NCBI GenBank assembly: GCA_002633005.1
Contig: NMRA01000731.1
Span: 54,996 to 118,995, forward strand
DNA: 64,000 bases
Reading direction: 5' to 3'
From: Phoronis australis
Lineage: Eukaryota; Phoronida; Phoronidae
Translations under genes and position numbers: made by a program
In this document: positions 15,742 through 27,099 of the stretch, piece by piece
How the letters are laid out: every line of letters starts with the position of its first letter
How positions within the stretch are numbered: position 1 is the stretch's first letter
The notes under the pieces: generated by a model
Database searches by the model: none
The model's input: only the letters and a program-made list of their open reading frames with translations
What the model was told of the DNA's origin: nothing

Positions 15742-16083
15742 GCTGTATTTTGCCCCGTTTCTCTGACTAAAAACGAAAATTGAATTAGACCGTTTACTCT
15801 AATAAAATCGGTCTCATATTATTTTCTAACCCGCATGATAGAATTTTAATTCCCTTACCAACAAAAAATCGAAACCAAAAGCGACTCATGAAAACGCTTC
15901 GGAGTTTATTGGGGTTGGCCAACCTTAAAATTACGAATTCGAAAGTGACACACGTGCTATTTGAAATGGTAGCGGAAACAGAATCTCATCACGGTAAGGA
16001 CTATTATGAGACCGATTTTATCTGAGAATAAAAGTTCTAATTATGTTTTCGTTTTTTGCCAGCTGAACAGGACAAAATGCAGC
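15742..16083. mobile_element. foldback MITE with about 115-bp inverted arms
   Basis: The left arm begins GCTGTATTTTGCCCCGTTT and includes AATAAAATCGGTCTCAT (about 15800-15816). The right arm read backwards begins GCTGCATTTTGTCCTGTT and includes GATAAAATCGGTCTCAT. Both then run to CCTTACC-type sequence. The loop carries GGTTGGCCAACC. No open frame of note. A half copy (one arm plus loop) lies at about 19860-20022. Confidence 0.85.
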
Positions 16084-16188
16084 ATTAAGTTAATTTGACA
16101 TGTACTTCATGTACTCAGTTACGTGTACGTTGTTTTTAGAGGGTTTGGGGGCTATCAGTTGAATCCCGTTTGTAACATTTTGAAACGC

Positions 16189-16445
16189 ATGCGCGTACCC
16201 AGCCTTCAAAAATGGGGGGTCGAATTTTTGAGAATGTGGATCTTTTACTAAGATTCACCGGGTAGATTCAGAGCTTTGAATTGTGCTTTTAACGACGTTT
16301 GGTAGTTCCTGCTTTTTAGTGGACTTTGTGTCTCGTTCTCTACTTTTTTCGGAGTTTTTGTTTCTCTGAGGCGGTCCTTTTTGCCTACTTCACCAAATAG
16401 GGGGCTCGTTCGAGCACCCCTGAGCCCCCTCTGGGTGCGCGCATG
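16189..16445. mobile_element. 257-bp MITE, copy 1
   Basis: Termini CATGCGCGTACCCAG and CTGGGTGCGCGCATG form 15-bp inverted repeats with one mismatch. The whole element recurs in opposite orientation at 54032-54291. Flanks GAAACG and GAACG may be a decayed target duplication. It is non-coding. Confidence 0.9.
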
Positions 16446-17430
16446 GAACGTGGTAAGGTCTCTGCGATGTCGCTCGTCATTAGTACGGTCCTAGACAGTG
16501 AGTGCCTAACAAACATACTAATTACAGTTTCAAGCAGAATAATAAATGCAACACACTACGCTAACTGTTTTATGGCCCTCAACACAAAGGGCAAATTAAA
16601 CACAGTCTGGACTTCAACCCTGATGTTGCGGTGCGGTGGCTGAGCGATAGTGTAGTTTTTACAGCATAGGGGGTGGGCGCCACTTATACATGTAGGCCTA
16701 CATGTGCAAGCCCTTACGCGGTGCTTTTTCCTTCGAAAATTGAGGTCGCCTGACGTATTACGACTCCCTGGATACGCAAATGAGTTAACAGCACGGGGGG
16801 GAGTAACCGCGGTTACAAAAATATACGTTAGCGGTAATTTTATACTGTGAAGAAATTGATTTGTTTTATTTAGGAAATTGAATCATTTTGGCATTCGATT
16901 TCATTCAACAGCTTCTGAGTAAACTGCCTTCTTAAAAATTTCAAGATACAGTTTATGCTGATTATTTGAAGGAAAATCAAATGCGCAGTCTCTATTTCCT
17001 CTAATTTTGCCAAAACACGTAGGTTTACAAATGCCTACATGCAGTCACCCAATGCGCAAATTAGGTGTGAATGCATAAACCCAACAAAACGCTATATCCA
17101 TCACTAATGATAAAATGAAAATGCTCCAAACCCTTATCATATCATTTCAAACTTACTTGAGAATAACGTCATGGGGTTACAGTTCAAATAAATGACCCTT
17201 CGGCCTCTAGGTCTTCAATCTGGGTTAAAATAGCCACTTAAGCGATTCCGCTCCAAAGCACGTCTTTAAACATTAGTATTCACCCGTGTTAAGAAATACA
17301 CTTGTTATTTGCTGCACGAATTCACTGCTTTCGATTCATTTACCAAATTGACAAATTCAGCCTAAAAAACATTTCCTTCGTCCACTGGTCGGCGGTCAGG
17401 TATTAAACAATTTCCCGTCATGCTTTGTAT
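16446..17430. other. intergenic / 5' flank of the zinc-finger gene
   Basis: No coding or repeat match. It probably contains the 5' regulatory region of the gene whose start codon is at 17511, but no promoter element was identified with confidence. Confidence 0.4.
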
Positions 17431-17445
17431 TTATAGCCGCCATGT

Positions 17446-17456
17446 TCTGTTGATGT
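17446..17456. promoter_or_regulatory. YY1-like motif in the 5' leader
   Basis: GCCGCCATGTT at 17446-17456 reads AACATGGCGGC on the minus strand, a good match to the known YY1 motif AANATGGCGGC, often found at transcription starts. Its ATG (17451) would open a three-codon upstream frame (M-F-C-stop) before the main start. Function is inferred. Confidence 0.4.
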
Positions 17457-17510
17457 TGTTCTTTGTCCAGTGAGGCAATCCAAAAAAATTTCAATGAAAC
17501 CACTGCCAAC

Positions 17511-17562
17511 ATGTCACGGAGAAAACAGGAAAAACCCCAGCATAGAAAGACCATAGACTCAG
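17511..17562 (+). CDS. first coding exon of a SALL/BCL11-type zinc-finger transcription factor
   Basis: The ATG at 17511 (A at -3, good context) opens MSRRKQEKPQHRKTIDSG; the last codon is split, and the donor gtaagt follows at 17563. MSRRKQ-KPQH is the hallmark N-terminus of SALL proteins (MSRRKQAKPQH) and BCL11A (MSRRKQGKPQH); FOG/ZFPM proteins have MSRRKQSNPRQ. In those families this peptide binds RBBP4/7 and recruits the NuRD corepressor. Their first coding exon is likewise short and, as I recall it, ends in phase 1, as here. The KPQH tail favours SALL or BCL11A-like over FOG, but 17 residues cannot separate SALL from BCL11, so no symbol is given. No zinc-finger exon was found downstream, so exon 2 lies more than 46 kb away. 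Confidence 0.85.
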
Positions 17563-19069
17563 GTAAGTGATCCCACCGTTTGTCTCAACTGTCGTTCTGC
17601 TACGGCCAAGATCTCACTACATGTTTTCAATGTGGCCTGATCGGAACACGTACTGTCCAGGGCAAAGACCTCGACTAATGGCGGACAGGCATTTTGTATA
17701 AAAAACGCGACTGACCCAGTGACGTAAGCTTGTGCTTTATCTCAATAACAGCCTTACGTGGTCACAGTTACCACTTTTCATTGACAACAGGACAGTGGTC
17801 AGTGGCCTTAAATGACCCAGACAGACTGATTATGTACGTTTATGTAATAAGGCGTAATCAACTGAGCGATTAGCCGTGGCCAGACAGACAAGCAAACCAC
17901 GCGAACAAACAGTCACCAGGTCACGTTGTTGACCACGGCTTACCGTCTAGACTGGCAGTCTATTCAAATTTGATAAAAAGGGTGCCTAGGCTATAGAATA
18001 CCTGTTTATTTTTCCATTGTATCTATGACCTGTCAGAAGGTTAGTTTCTGATACAGGTGAATAAGTTGATATGAAAAAGAATTCTAGAGAAACCAGCTTA
18101 ATATGGGAGGGAAAAGATTAATTTTGTTGGGTCCTAGTTGTGGTGTTCAGACCAGGACATTCCTTCAACCTGTAGATTTTGGTGGTCGGCTAATGGTATG
18201 ACCCGTTTTACTGGGAACTCATTCTAAAGTACCAGAGATGCAATATTAGGCAGAAACATCCCTAGTTGTATAACAACAAATCCAGTACATGTCCAACTTT
18301 CACATATCTCAAAAGTTTTCATACTTTCATCACTGCTATTAAAAAGTTCATAATCTTTAAGAGTTCTTCAATCTTTGCACAGTCTATTTAATTTTTAGGC
18401 GTACTGTTTTATTTAAATTTGTTGAGCAGAGGAAGTTCCCCTGAATGAATGTGCCCCCAAATTTTGTGATGATTATTGCACTTCCAATTTTGTGAAATTG
18501 AGGATTACAAAAAACTTCTAGTTTTAGACCAGGAAGTGTAATAAAAAATAATAATTGTTTAATCAGAGGCCGGGAATATTTGGTATATTACAGTAATTCC
18601 ATTTCAAGACATAAAATACGTGCTTGTCTCTAATTAAATAAATTGCTATTGTTCTTGATTTGTTATTTTTTTATCAGTAAACAGCAGTTAAAAAACTATA
18701 TTGTGTTCTATATATTAGGGGGTCATTTTTTGTATTTTTTGACACTTTCAGCGTGCTGAATTTAGTGATCTGAAGTCTTGATGTTAAGTATTTTAATTAC
18801 ATAATATTTCAATGCCACAGATTTTTTTCATTTTATATTATCAAATTAACTGTTATGTATTTATGAAGTCTAACTTTTAATTACAATTTGCTATGATGTG
18901 TAAAAAAATTGACAAACTTTGTTGTGAAATATTGGTGCGATTGTGACACAATATTTATTTATTTAATTTGTGAGGCCAAAGAAAATTGCAATGTTGGTTG
19001 TGGTCTGTGTTTTTTATAAACTTATGTGGGTGATGCTCTATTTTAGTTGTTTACAAATTTCCAGTGAAA
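17563..19069 (+). other. start of the giant first intron
   Basis: Begins with a consensus donor (gtaagt). No exon or repeat was recognised here. The same intron is taken to run to the window end. Confidence 0.55.
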
Positions 19070-19206
19070 AGTGACCTGGTGCCAGTTAAAATGAGTGTAA
19101 ATCCTTTTTTTCCCAGCGGCACCTGATGGCAGCTGGAAGAGGTCGATATCCATTTTTTCCCCAGCGTCACCTGATGCCAGCTGACATGGGTCAGCATCCT
19201 ATTTTC
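19070..19206. repeat. about 47-bp tandem triplication with E-boxes
   Basis: Three diverged units (about 19070, 19113 and 19160) each contain a CACCTGATG-CAGCTG or CCTGGTGCCAG core followed by a T-rich ATCC tract. Units two and three carry CACCTG and CAGCTG E-boxes, so the array could bind bHLH or ZEB-type factors; that is inference. Confidence 0.75.
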
Positions 19207-19859
19207 TTTAAATACAGTGAGGCGCAGGTTTCGAAATGAGTTTGGCTCAGAGCAGAACCAGTTGTGCTATTTCTGGCCTTATATAAAATAAATTGTGTTT
19301 TCATGAGGTTCAGTTTTTCTTCTTACATAATCTTATTATTTTGCGTAGCCTAGTACAATTTCTCATTTAGTACGTTTAGAATTTTTGTGTCATTGTCAAA
19401 CAAAATAAAACATCAAATGATTTGAATAAAAATTGTATGATTGCCATTTATAAAAAGTATCATGAAATATATTTTGGTGTATACATAATGTTTAAAATTT
19501 TTTTACAAATAATATAGATTAAGTTTTTTTCAAAGTTATTGTGGTTAAGTCTAAAGGTATAACTATTTTGATTTAGTGCCATGTACCTGAGTTGGACTTT
19601 CTCACGAGTGCTAATGTATTTTTGATCAGCATAGCTTTTCAAAATGATGGGCTTGATTCTAATGATAAGTAGAAGTGAGTGTGATGTTGCTGAATTTGAA
19701 AAAATTGGAAAGAAATTAGGCCTATCTCAAGGTAAAGCTGCAACACTGTTTATTTTGTATGTGACTTAGAAAATTATTTTAATTGCAGTCTGACAAAAAT
19801 TTATTTTTCATTTAAAACAACATTTTAACCTGTTTAGTTGGCTGAAACACAAATTGGGA

Positions 19860-20022
19860 CTTATATTGTCAAAAAATTGGTCCCATAATCTTCCTTACGG
19901 TTATAAGATTCTATTTGATATGAATCTATTTCCATTATCAATAGAAATATCGAAACCATCAGCAAAAATGCTTGAAAGTTTATGGGGAGTTGGCCAACCC
20001 TAAAATTGGGAATTCAAAAGAA
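19860..20022. mobile_element. half copy of the 15.74-kb foldback MITE
   Basis: Shares GGTC-CATAATC-TCCTTAC, AAGATTCT-TTT and the loop GTTGGCCAACC-TAAAATT with the element at 15742-16083. The second arm is not recognisable. This shows the 15.74-kb structure is a dispersed family. Confidence 0.65.
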
Positions 20023-20559
20023 TGAGGTGTGTACTCATTGCCTATGGCGTGAGTTGCCATCTTATTCAGCAACAATTCAAGATTAGATGAGTGTGGTTAT
20101 GTTTTTAATCCCCAAAGCAATTTAGTTAAGAATTCAATGTTAACCATTGAATATTTACCAAATGCAGCTTTAAATGAAATATCACTTGCAACAAAACTGA
20201 GTGCTCTTGACCATGAGCTAGACATAAGGAGAAATACCCACACCTCCATGACAAAACGCTCAATTATTTAATGTGTACATCAGCTTGAATATACATCCCA
20301 TAATATACATTATTTTACCTACCTACCGAGTTGGTCTCTAGATGACCGAGATTAGGGTGAAAGAAAAGGAAAATCTTGTAAAGATGGCCTCTGTCAAAGA
20401 TCTATAAATAGTAGGTTGAAATTCCAGAAATATTGCACCCAGTTTCGAAAAAAAATGTTTCCTCGGCACTACATTTGTTCATTAATCAATACGCTGGGAC
20501 TTTCAAGACTGTAGTTGTGTTTAAAGTGGAAATCTTACTTCCATGCATATCTCTCTTTC

Positions 20560-21016
20560 AGTTGACTTATTGTGCCTCTGTTGACATGATTACAGGGTCA
20601 TAGATTTTTTTCTAACTGTGTTTGTTTTCAGTCTAGAATGAGTGAAAAAAGAGTTATATTCTTACTGTTTTTGACAATTCGCTAAACTTGAATTTATTTT
20701 TTCAGATTAAACGGACTTTATCATTTTTATCCAAAAAATACCATTTTTGGAATATTCTTTAGTGGGATAGACAGACTTTGGTCTCTGTCAGTTGACTTAA
20801 CGGGCGTTTGTTGACTTGTTTTCAAATTCACAGAATTGGTTTCAAAATTCTAAATGTGTCTTTGTTTACAGTCTGGGATAAGTGAAAAGACAATTATAGT
20901 CCTAGTTTTTTAACATTTCGCTAAAATTGAAATTTATTTTTTCAGTGCACGGGGACATTATTATTTTTATGGCCGGAAAATGTATATTTGAGATTAGTGT
21001 TAGGTGGGATAGACTT
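20560..21016. repeat. about 219-bp diverged tandem duplication
   Basis: Landmarks recur 219 bp apart: CAGTTGACTTA (20570, 20789), TGTTGAC, GTTT-TTTCAGTCT, AGTGAAAA, ATTCGCTAAA/ATTTCGCTAAA, TTTATTTTTTCAG and GTGGGATAGAC. Identity is about 75-80% by eye. Both units keep the same T-rich TTTTTTCAG strings. No coding frame spans them. Confidence 0.85.
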
Positions 21017-22246
21017 TTAGAAATTACTAGCTTTGACCAGAGTTACAAAACAATAAAATCTGAAGTTTTTGTTAATTTATTACAAATTGCCAATTTTTAC
21101 TAGTGTCTGCCAAATATTCACTGAGATCAAGGTTGGTGAGTTGACCAGTTGAGTATGCTTTGAATATTCTGTCATTTATCAAGTGCAATTAGGCTCGTTA
21201 ACAGAGCGTTTGGCTGTGACCACGAAGATTTGAGGTTTGAATCGGTGCTGGGGCTGATTTCAGAAAATCACCTTTCTTGTCAACAATATCACCTTAACAG
21301 TTGTTTAAATTGAATTTATTTAACAATTTGATAGCTTCTTGGATTGAATTTTTTGTTTATGTCAATTAAAGTACCAGTATGTAATTTAAAAATTTAGACT
21401 AAGAAAATAATAGTACTTATAGGAATTATTTTACTTTTGTCTCTTTTCTTGGTTGGTGCTAATTTTCTGCATATTGACATGTCATTTGGATCTCATCAAA
21501 TGGAGTCCCGAAACCAAATCTGTGAAAGTGTACTTAGTCTACAACAAAGATGAATGATAGAGTGTCATTAAATGTATTCCAAGCATTTTGCCAAAGCATG
21601 ATGTTTTTCAGTCATGAGTTGAAGAAAAAAAAATTCACCCAGCCTGATATTACCTGTCTCCTGTTACAAAATGACGTAAATGCCCAGGGCTACTGGCATA
21701 AAAAAGGTCAAAGGTTCCAAGAAAGGTCCGAATGAGCACGAAGTCTTGCATGCTCTGAGATAACCGTTAATGACCTCTTCTTTTTAAAAAATTCAAGCCA
21801 GCCAATCAGAGTGCCCTCTGTTGACAAGGTTAATAATCACATGCTTTTGGTTACGTGTCAGGTTTCAGTTACATTGGAACTGTAGTCAGGGGTCTTTCGT
21901 GGAGCTTGTTTTAGTTTAAACCACCTTTGTTAGGTTAACTGCTTCATTCGTTAAATTCAACTGCTTAAGAGTTTTTAGCTTATTTACATTTTCTTATCTA
22001 AAATCCCTAAAGGAATATCCACAATTCTACTTAGAATAGTGTGAATTATGAAACAATCCATGTGTAATATGCCACGAGGTATTCAGAGGATAAAGTAAAT
22101 AGTTAATATTTATGTTCAAAACCTGAACGTTTCTGGGAAAAGGTGTGCAGTACACCGAGTGATAAGATTTTTGGAAATTTGAGGTGATGTGTTCATTGAA
22201 CAGAACAAGATGAGATATTGTTCAGTCCTCTCTGGTTGTTCTTCAC
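21017..22246. other. intron, nothing firm
   Basis: A degenerate tRNA-like stretch at about 21192-21258 is discussed under rejected items. No other structure was seen. Confidence 0.45.
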
Positions 22247-23678
22247 ACAATATGGCCGACAAGTGAAATTCTACTATGTAAAATTTCACTACAAATGTTT
22301 AGCTTATTACCAGCGTGGTTTGCAGTGAGCAGATGTCATAAAACAACATTCGGATAGCAAAGTAACCAGCCTTTGAAAAATGTAAAAATAGAAATTTTTG
22401 CGATTAATTTTGTGTGAAAGACGTAGAGAATTACAGTGACTATAATTAATTGTAGCAAATGAACTTTGCTGGAACTGTCTTCCCATTTGTGGCAAAACGA
22501 CACTCCTGCCTTTTGGTTCACTTGGTTGTTAATGAATAAGATTGGACTGATGTGTGAACATTTTTTGTGTAAAATCTTATCAGTTTATTCTGGGAGATAA
22601 ATGAAAATAATTTTCTATTTTTTCTTAAACTCATGTAACTGTTAACTCAGCGGTAACCTTGAAATACTTGGCATAATTTCACTTCTTATTAGAATATTGT
22701 TTTTAATTTAATCTTTAAATAATTTATGATTACGCAATACAGTGATGTAACAATTTTGAAAATACCTGTAGTTGATCTGTCTCACAGGCTAAATCATCAT
22801 CAGACGAGAAAGATGATATATTTTGACATTTTTGAAAACCGATGGAATCATGACCACATTGAAGTGGCATTGTTTTCAAATTACACGTTTAATACATAAT
22901 TATGCAGTCAAGTAAAAAAATTGCCCGTATTCATTCTATGAAAATTAAAATATTCTTGAAACTTTAGTTAATTAAGCATGATGATATTTACAAATGAAGT
23001 AGTGGACAGCCTTTAAGAAAATCTCAACTTGTTTCACAGCCAACCATGAACAGAGAGAAACTAGTGCATGGAAATTAAAACTGTGAGTCGCAGTAGGAGA
23101 CCTGAAAATAGTGGCTTTATGTTATTTACTTGCAGTGTCTAATAAACTATCTGTATCACTTCCAAGACTCGAACATGTCATTTGTAATCTTCAAAAACAT
23201 TTTGCTAACGACGAAATATTTTTGCAACTTCAGTGTTGTTGATATTGTTTGTATAATTTATATATGCATCAAATAAAATATAATTCAGTACCTACCAACC
23301 TACCCTTCTAAACGGAGCAACGACAAGGTGTGTGGTTACAAAAAGGGTAACTTTGCCTTTAGTTTTTTAATGATCGAAAATAAATATTTTTGCAAAAAGC
23401 TGCCCATTTTAACTCTGCATGTTTTGTAACCTATCATTAAATTGTAGTTTTACTCTAAGTACAGTGAAATCTCTCCAAGTTCAGGTAACATGTGATTGCC
23501 AAAGATCTTTTTTCTTTGCCCAAAAGGTTCTAACATTATTGTGAATTCCCAGAATTTCTCAAAACCATTGTCTTGTGGTAGCAATAGTTTGTAGTTTTTA
23601 AAAATGTTATTTCATTTATTTTGATTCTACTTTTATGAAAAATCAAAAAAATAACATTTCACTTGTCGGCCATATTGT
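22247..23678. mobile_element. candidate 1.43-kb element bounded by 23-bp perfect inverted repeats
   Basis: 22247-22269 (starting ACAATATGGCCGACAAGTGA) is the exact reverse complement of 23656-23678. A perfect 23-bp inverted match this close is not expected by chance. The interior is AT-rich without a transposase-like frame, and the arms do not extend inward. It could be a non-autonomous DNA transposon or two solo insertions of one short repeat. No clear target duplication. Confidence 0.5.
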
Positions 23679-26600
23679 ATCCTAAATTGGTGACATTTTG
23701 CAGTACTACTAGTTTGGCAGGTACAAAAATAAACATGTTTATTCTCCCCATCTGTGCCAAAAAATGTCCCAGACCGAGTTTTATTTCTTTATTTGAAAAA
23801 AATCTGTTTGCAAATGTCAAGAAAAAGCATTTGCAGAATACCTGTAATGACAGACTTGGTCTTAAGAATCTGTTACTACACTTACAATGACATTGTAAAA
23901 TAAATATAGGAATGCCTTCACACCTATTTCTAGATTTGTACTGAACGTTAAACGTGTTTATTTTTTACCTGGCCTTAAGCTTGATATATCAGCATGCAGA
24001 GAAGGTGAAAGTGTCTCCGCTGTGCTTACACACACAGCCTTCTGGGAGCTTGGTGATTTGTTTATGTCTGGCTCTGCTGCTGACCTTCTGCACTATCTTG
24101 GCCACATTACAGTCCCATTGCCTGTTTTAGATCGAGACTATTTAGGCCAAAGAACTCCCGTTGTCTGGTCTAATCAACGAAAAATGTGTCAAATGAGGCA
24201 ACCCCTGCTTGTGAGCTGACCTTTCCATGTGTTGAAATCTTTTTTCTGCCTGTAAATTCCGTTTAAATTTGAGGTATAAAAACTGTAGATGCAACTCTAA
24301 TGAGTGGTTTTATACATCTTACCACTAACTGTTTATGGCACTGTAGGAAGGGTAGATGTCAGGTGTACTGAAATAAATCCTCTTTTGACATGTTCGTTGA
24401 CTTAATACCCAAGCCACACTTATTAAGCCAAACCCAAGCCGCAACTCCTCAAAATCCAAAATATATTGACTCAATCTGGTTTTTGAAGCGACCAATGAAC
24501 TCCATTCAGACTGAATTGTTATCATATTCTTGATACCCTGATTCTGGGGCTGAATGTTTCGACCTCATTCCGCCAATAAGCATTTAAGAATAACACAAAA
24601 TCCCTATCAGGCCCAAAAATTACTCTCTAATAACAAAAAATTGCTCTTGTGGTTAGAATCACTTTCAACTCGGGGATAACGCTGGTATCAAGAGATTTTA
24701 TACTAAAGTCATGTCACCTAAAATGCAAGTTACAAACCGGGTTGCACATCTCCATGATATGTGTGATGTCACGGGAGGTTTTCAACCAACAACTGTCTCG
24801 CAATTGCGTTTTAAAAACTACAGCAGCACTGTAGATGAAATCCCCCAAATGGTGGCGTGACCGTGGGCAGTGGGATGGAATTTGTGTTGTTGGGGGGGGG
24901 NGTTTTTTTCATAGACCTGCTCAGACATCATACAGCACTGCACAATTGTTCTGAAAATCGTGGAAAAATGGTATCTTTTTTAGATAGAAAGGTGTTACTC
25001 GAAAGCTCATGAAAAGTGTCATATGATAAATTGCAATGTCCTTGAAACGCAAAAATAGGGTACACTTATGTTCAAAGAGTGACAACACAGTAAGTAAAAA
25101 CATTTAAAAGACATGGACGGACATGAAGCGCACATCTAGAGCCTCAAAATATACATCTCGCAACATCACTGAAGTTACACGACTCCCAATTTGAATCTGA
25201 ATAAACCGTACAAGAATGCCGTTTCTGCCAAACACTCTTGGTGTGCAAGATAGGCGGAGTTGACGGGGACAAAATGTAATTCTATAAATTTCATTCGCGG
25301 ACATTTTGAGAATTTGGACATTTTGAGTATTTGGACGTATCATTTGAACATTTCAATGTACTTAAATGGCAATTTGACGACATGATGACCATAGAATATA
25401 ATAAGAAAGTCCATTGTATTGAAATCCCCATACAAGTATGCAGAATGTTGTCTATTAACTACTCTGTCACCACCTAGGGACAAAGGGTATTTCCTTATGC
25501 CCCAGCTCAGTGAATCAGAAAATGACTATTGTGCTCGTGAATTATGGATTATCAGATGAAGTAGGATAGACTGCAGTACCAAATACACCATCATGCATAT
25601 TCTAGTAGGGCATTGGATTTCATTGGTCAGGTTACCTTATGTGAATCTCTTGAACTAGGGTCCTCACTCCTCTGAGGAGAAGGGTGCATGTGCCTTCTGA
25701 GAGGAACATGTTTTGGTTGAGGGTAAATTCCACTGTCCGGTCACCACCTGAATTCTACCCCAAGTTTCTACCCCTCATCGGAGATGCCTAAAGGTTGCCA
25801 CTGAAACTAAAGTTTTGTACAAGTGATTATAACCTTAAGGGAAATCTTTTAATCATAGGAGAGGAATTTTTGGACTTGATGAGGGGAATTTGACGCAAAT
25901 TTTCAGTGTTTTTCGGGACTAATATCGATGACCCTTTAAACCCTAGACAAATTGGCTAGGTGTTAAAAATTTCAAAAATTTTACTGATGAGAAAGGTGGT
26001 GCGAAAGTATGTGCTCACATTCTCTGGATGAGCATATGCCAGTTATTTAAAATTAAAAAGTTTTAATTTTGTCATCCTGTGGTGCGTTTCGAAGTCCCAA
26101 GATATTCGCGAAAGAAGCTTGATCACATGCGTCGCTTATAACGCACGACGCTACATTGCGAAGAGTTATCTTGCATTTTGCATCTGTGGAATGCAACCCT
26201 GGATATTGTATTTGCTTGGTTTATTCCTATGTCTAAGGTTTGTGTTTTGTTTCTTGGTCTTGTTCCGAGCTAGGAGGTTGAAGTCATTTTGACAGGCTTA
26301 TATATTTGGCCAATTGAAGATGGCAGAGGTGGATGCGGAAATCTAGACTCCATTTGGCTGCAAGCAGGAATTATAACCATAATGATGATTTGTAAAGCAG
26401 TTATTATTAAAATTTATTTTTTCACCCAGTCATCAGCCAGCACCTTAGTGGCAGTCTAGATCTGTCCAAATGACTTGTTTTTCGAAATGTTTAAGTTACT
26501 GAACCAGATTAAATTTTAGCACATAGGTATTTTTGGTGGCATTCTTGCCAGTTGCTTTTCATACAGGTAAGACTCTTCAAGAAACATGTCTGGTTGAGTT

Positions 26601-26840
26601 TTGACGTGACTTATATTTGCAGTCAGTGTTGAAACTGATTTCGTGTTTGGCAAGCATCTCGTGGGAAACATAATAGTATCAAAATGTTTGACAAGTGAAC
26701 GTATTTTTTAATATGAGCACAGTCCCAAAAATCACTTTCACATTATATCCAGGTTATTATTTACTTTTTTGCATACGTATACTTGTAAGACCGAGCTCAG
26801 AGGATTAGAAGACACCTTTGCGCAGTGCTCAGTTGTCAGC
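23679..26840. other. intron, nothing firm
   Basis: Contains the single-N gap at 24901, directly after a run of nine G (a likely sequencing stop). A segment near 25670-25740 resembles the complement of about 44030-44100 (CCTTCTGAGAG plus flanking purine runs), a weak dispersed repeat. No exon was recognised. Confidence 0.4.
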
Positions 26841-26844
26841 CAGT

Positions 26845-26917
26845 AAAGCCAGGGTTAGTACCCGTATTTCTCAAACGGAAGTGCGGAGCTTAAACCACTG
26901 AGCCACACTGTCTGGTC
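26845..26917 (-). repeat. tRNA-derived SINE head or decayed tRNA
   Basis: On the minus strand TGGCTCAGTGG is a perfect A-box, followed about 42 bp later by GGGTACTAACCC, a degenerate B-box. The spacing is that of a tRNA promoter. Acceptor and anticodon stems do not pair well, so this is not a working tRNA gene. Confidence 0.4.
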
Positions 26918-27099
26918 AAATAAACGTATAAATAGAAAAAGTTCATTTTTTATTTATTTTGTCAAGCAAGCATTTGAGATAGATGAGTACATAACTAGAG
27001 TGTGTAAATTGCATTCTCTTATTTAGTAAACTTTTGAGTCGAAAAAGGAAAAGTTAGGCTCGGTCTGTTCACATCGCATGTTCTGCCGAAAGTGACCAT

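Noticed and set aside
21192-21258. tRNA-like string with GGTTTGAATCG and AGAGCG-type motifs
   Set aside because: The B-box is degenerate, the D-arm is short and the acceptor and anticodon stems do not pair. At best it is a decayed tRNA-derived fragment.
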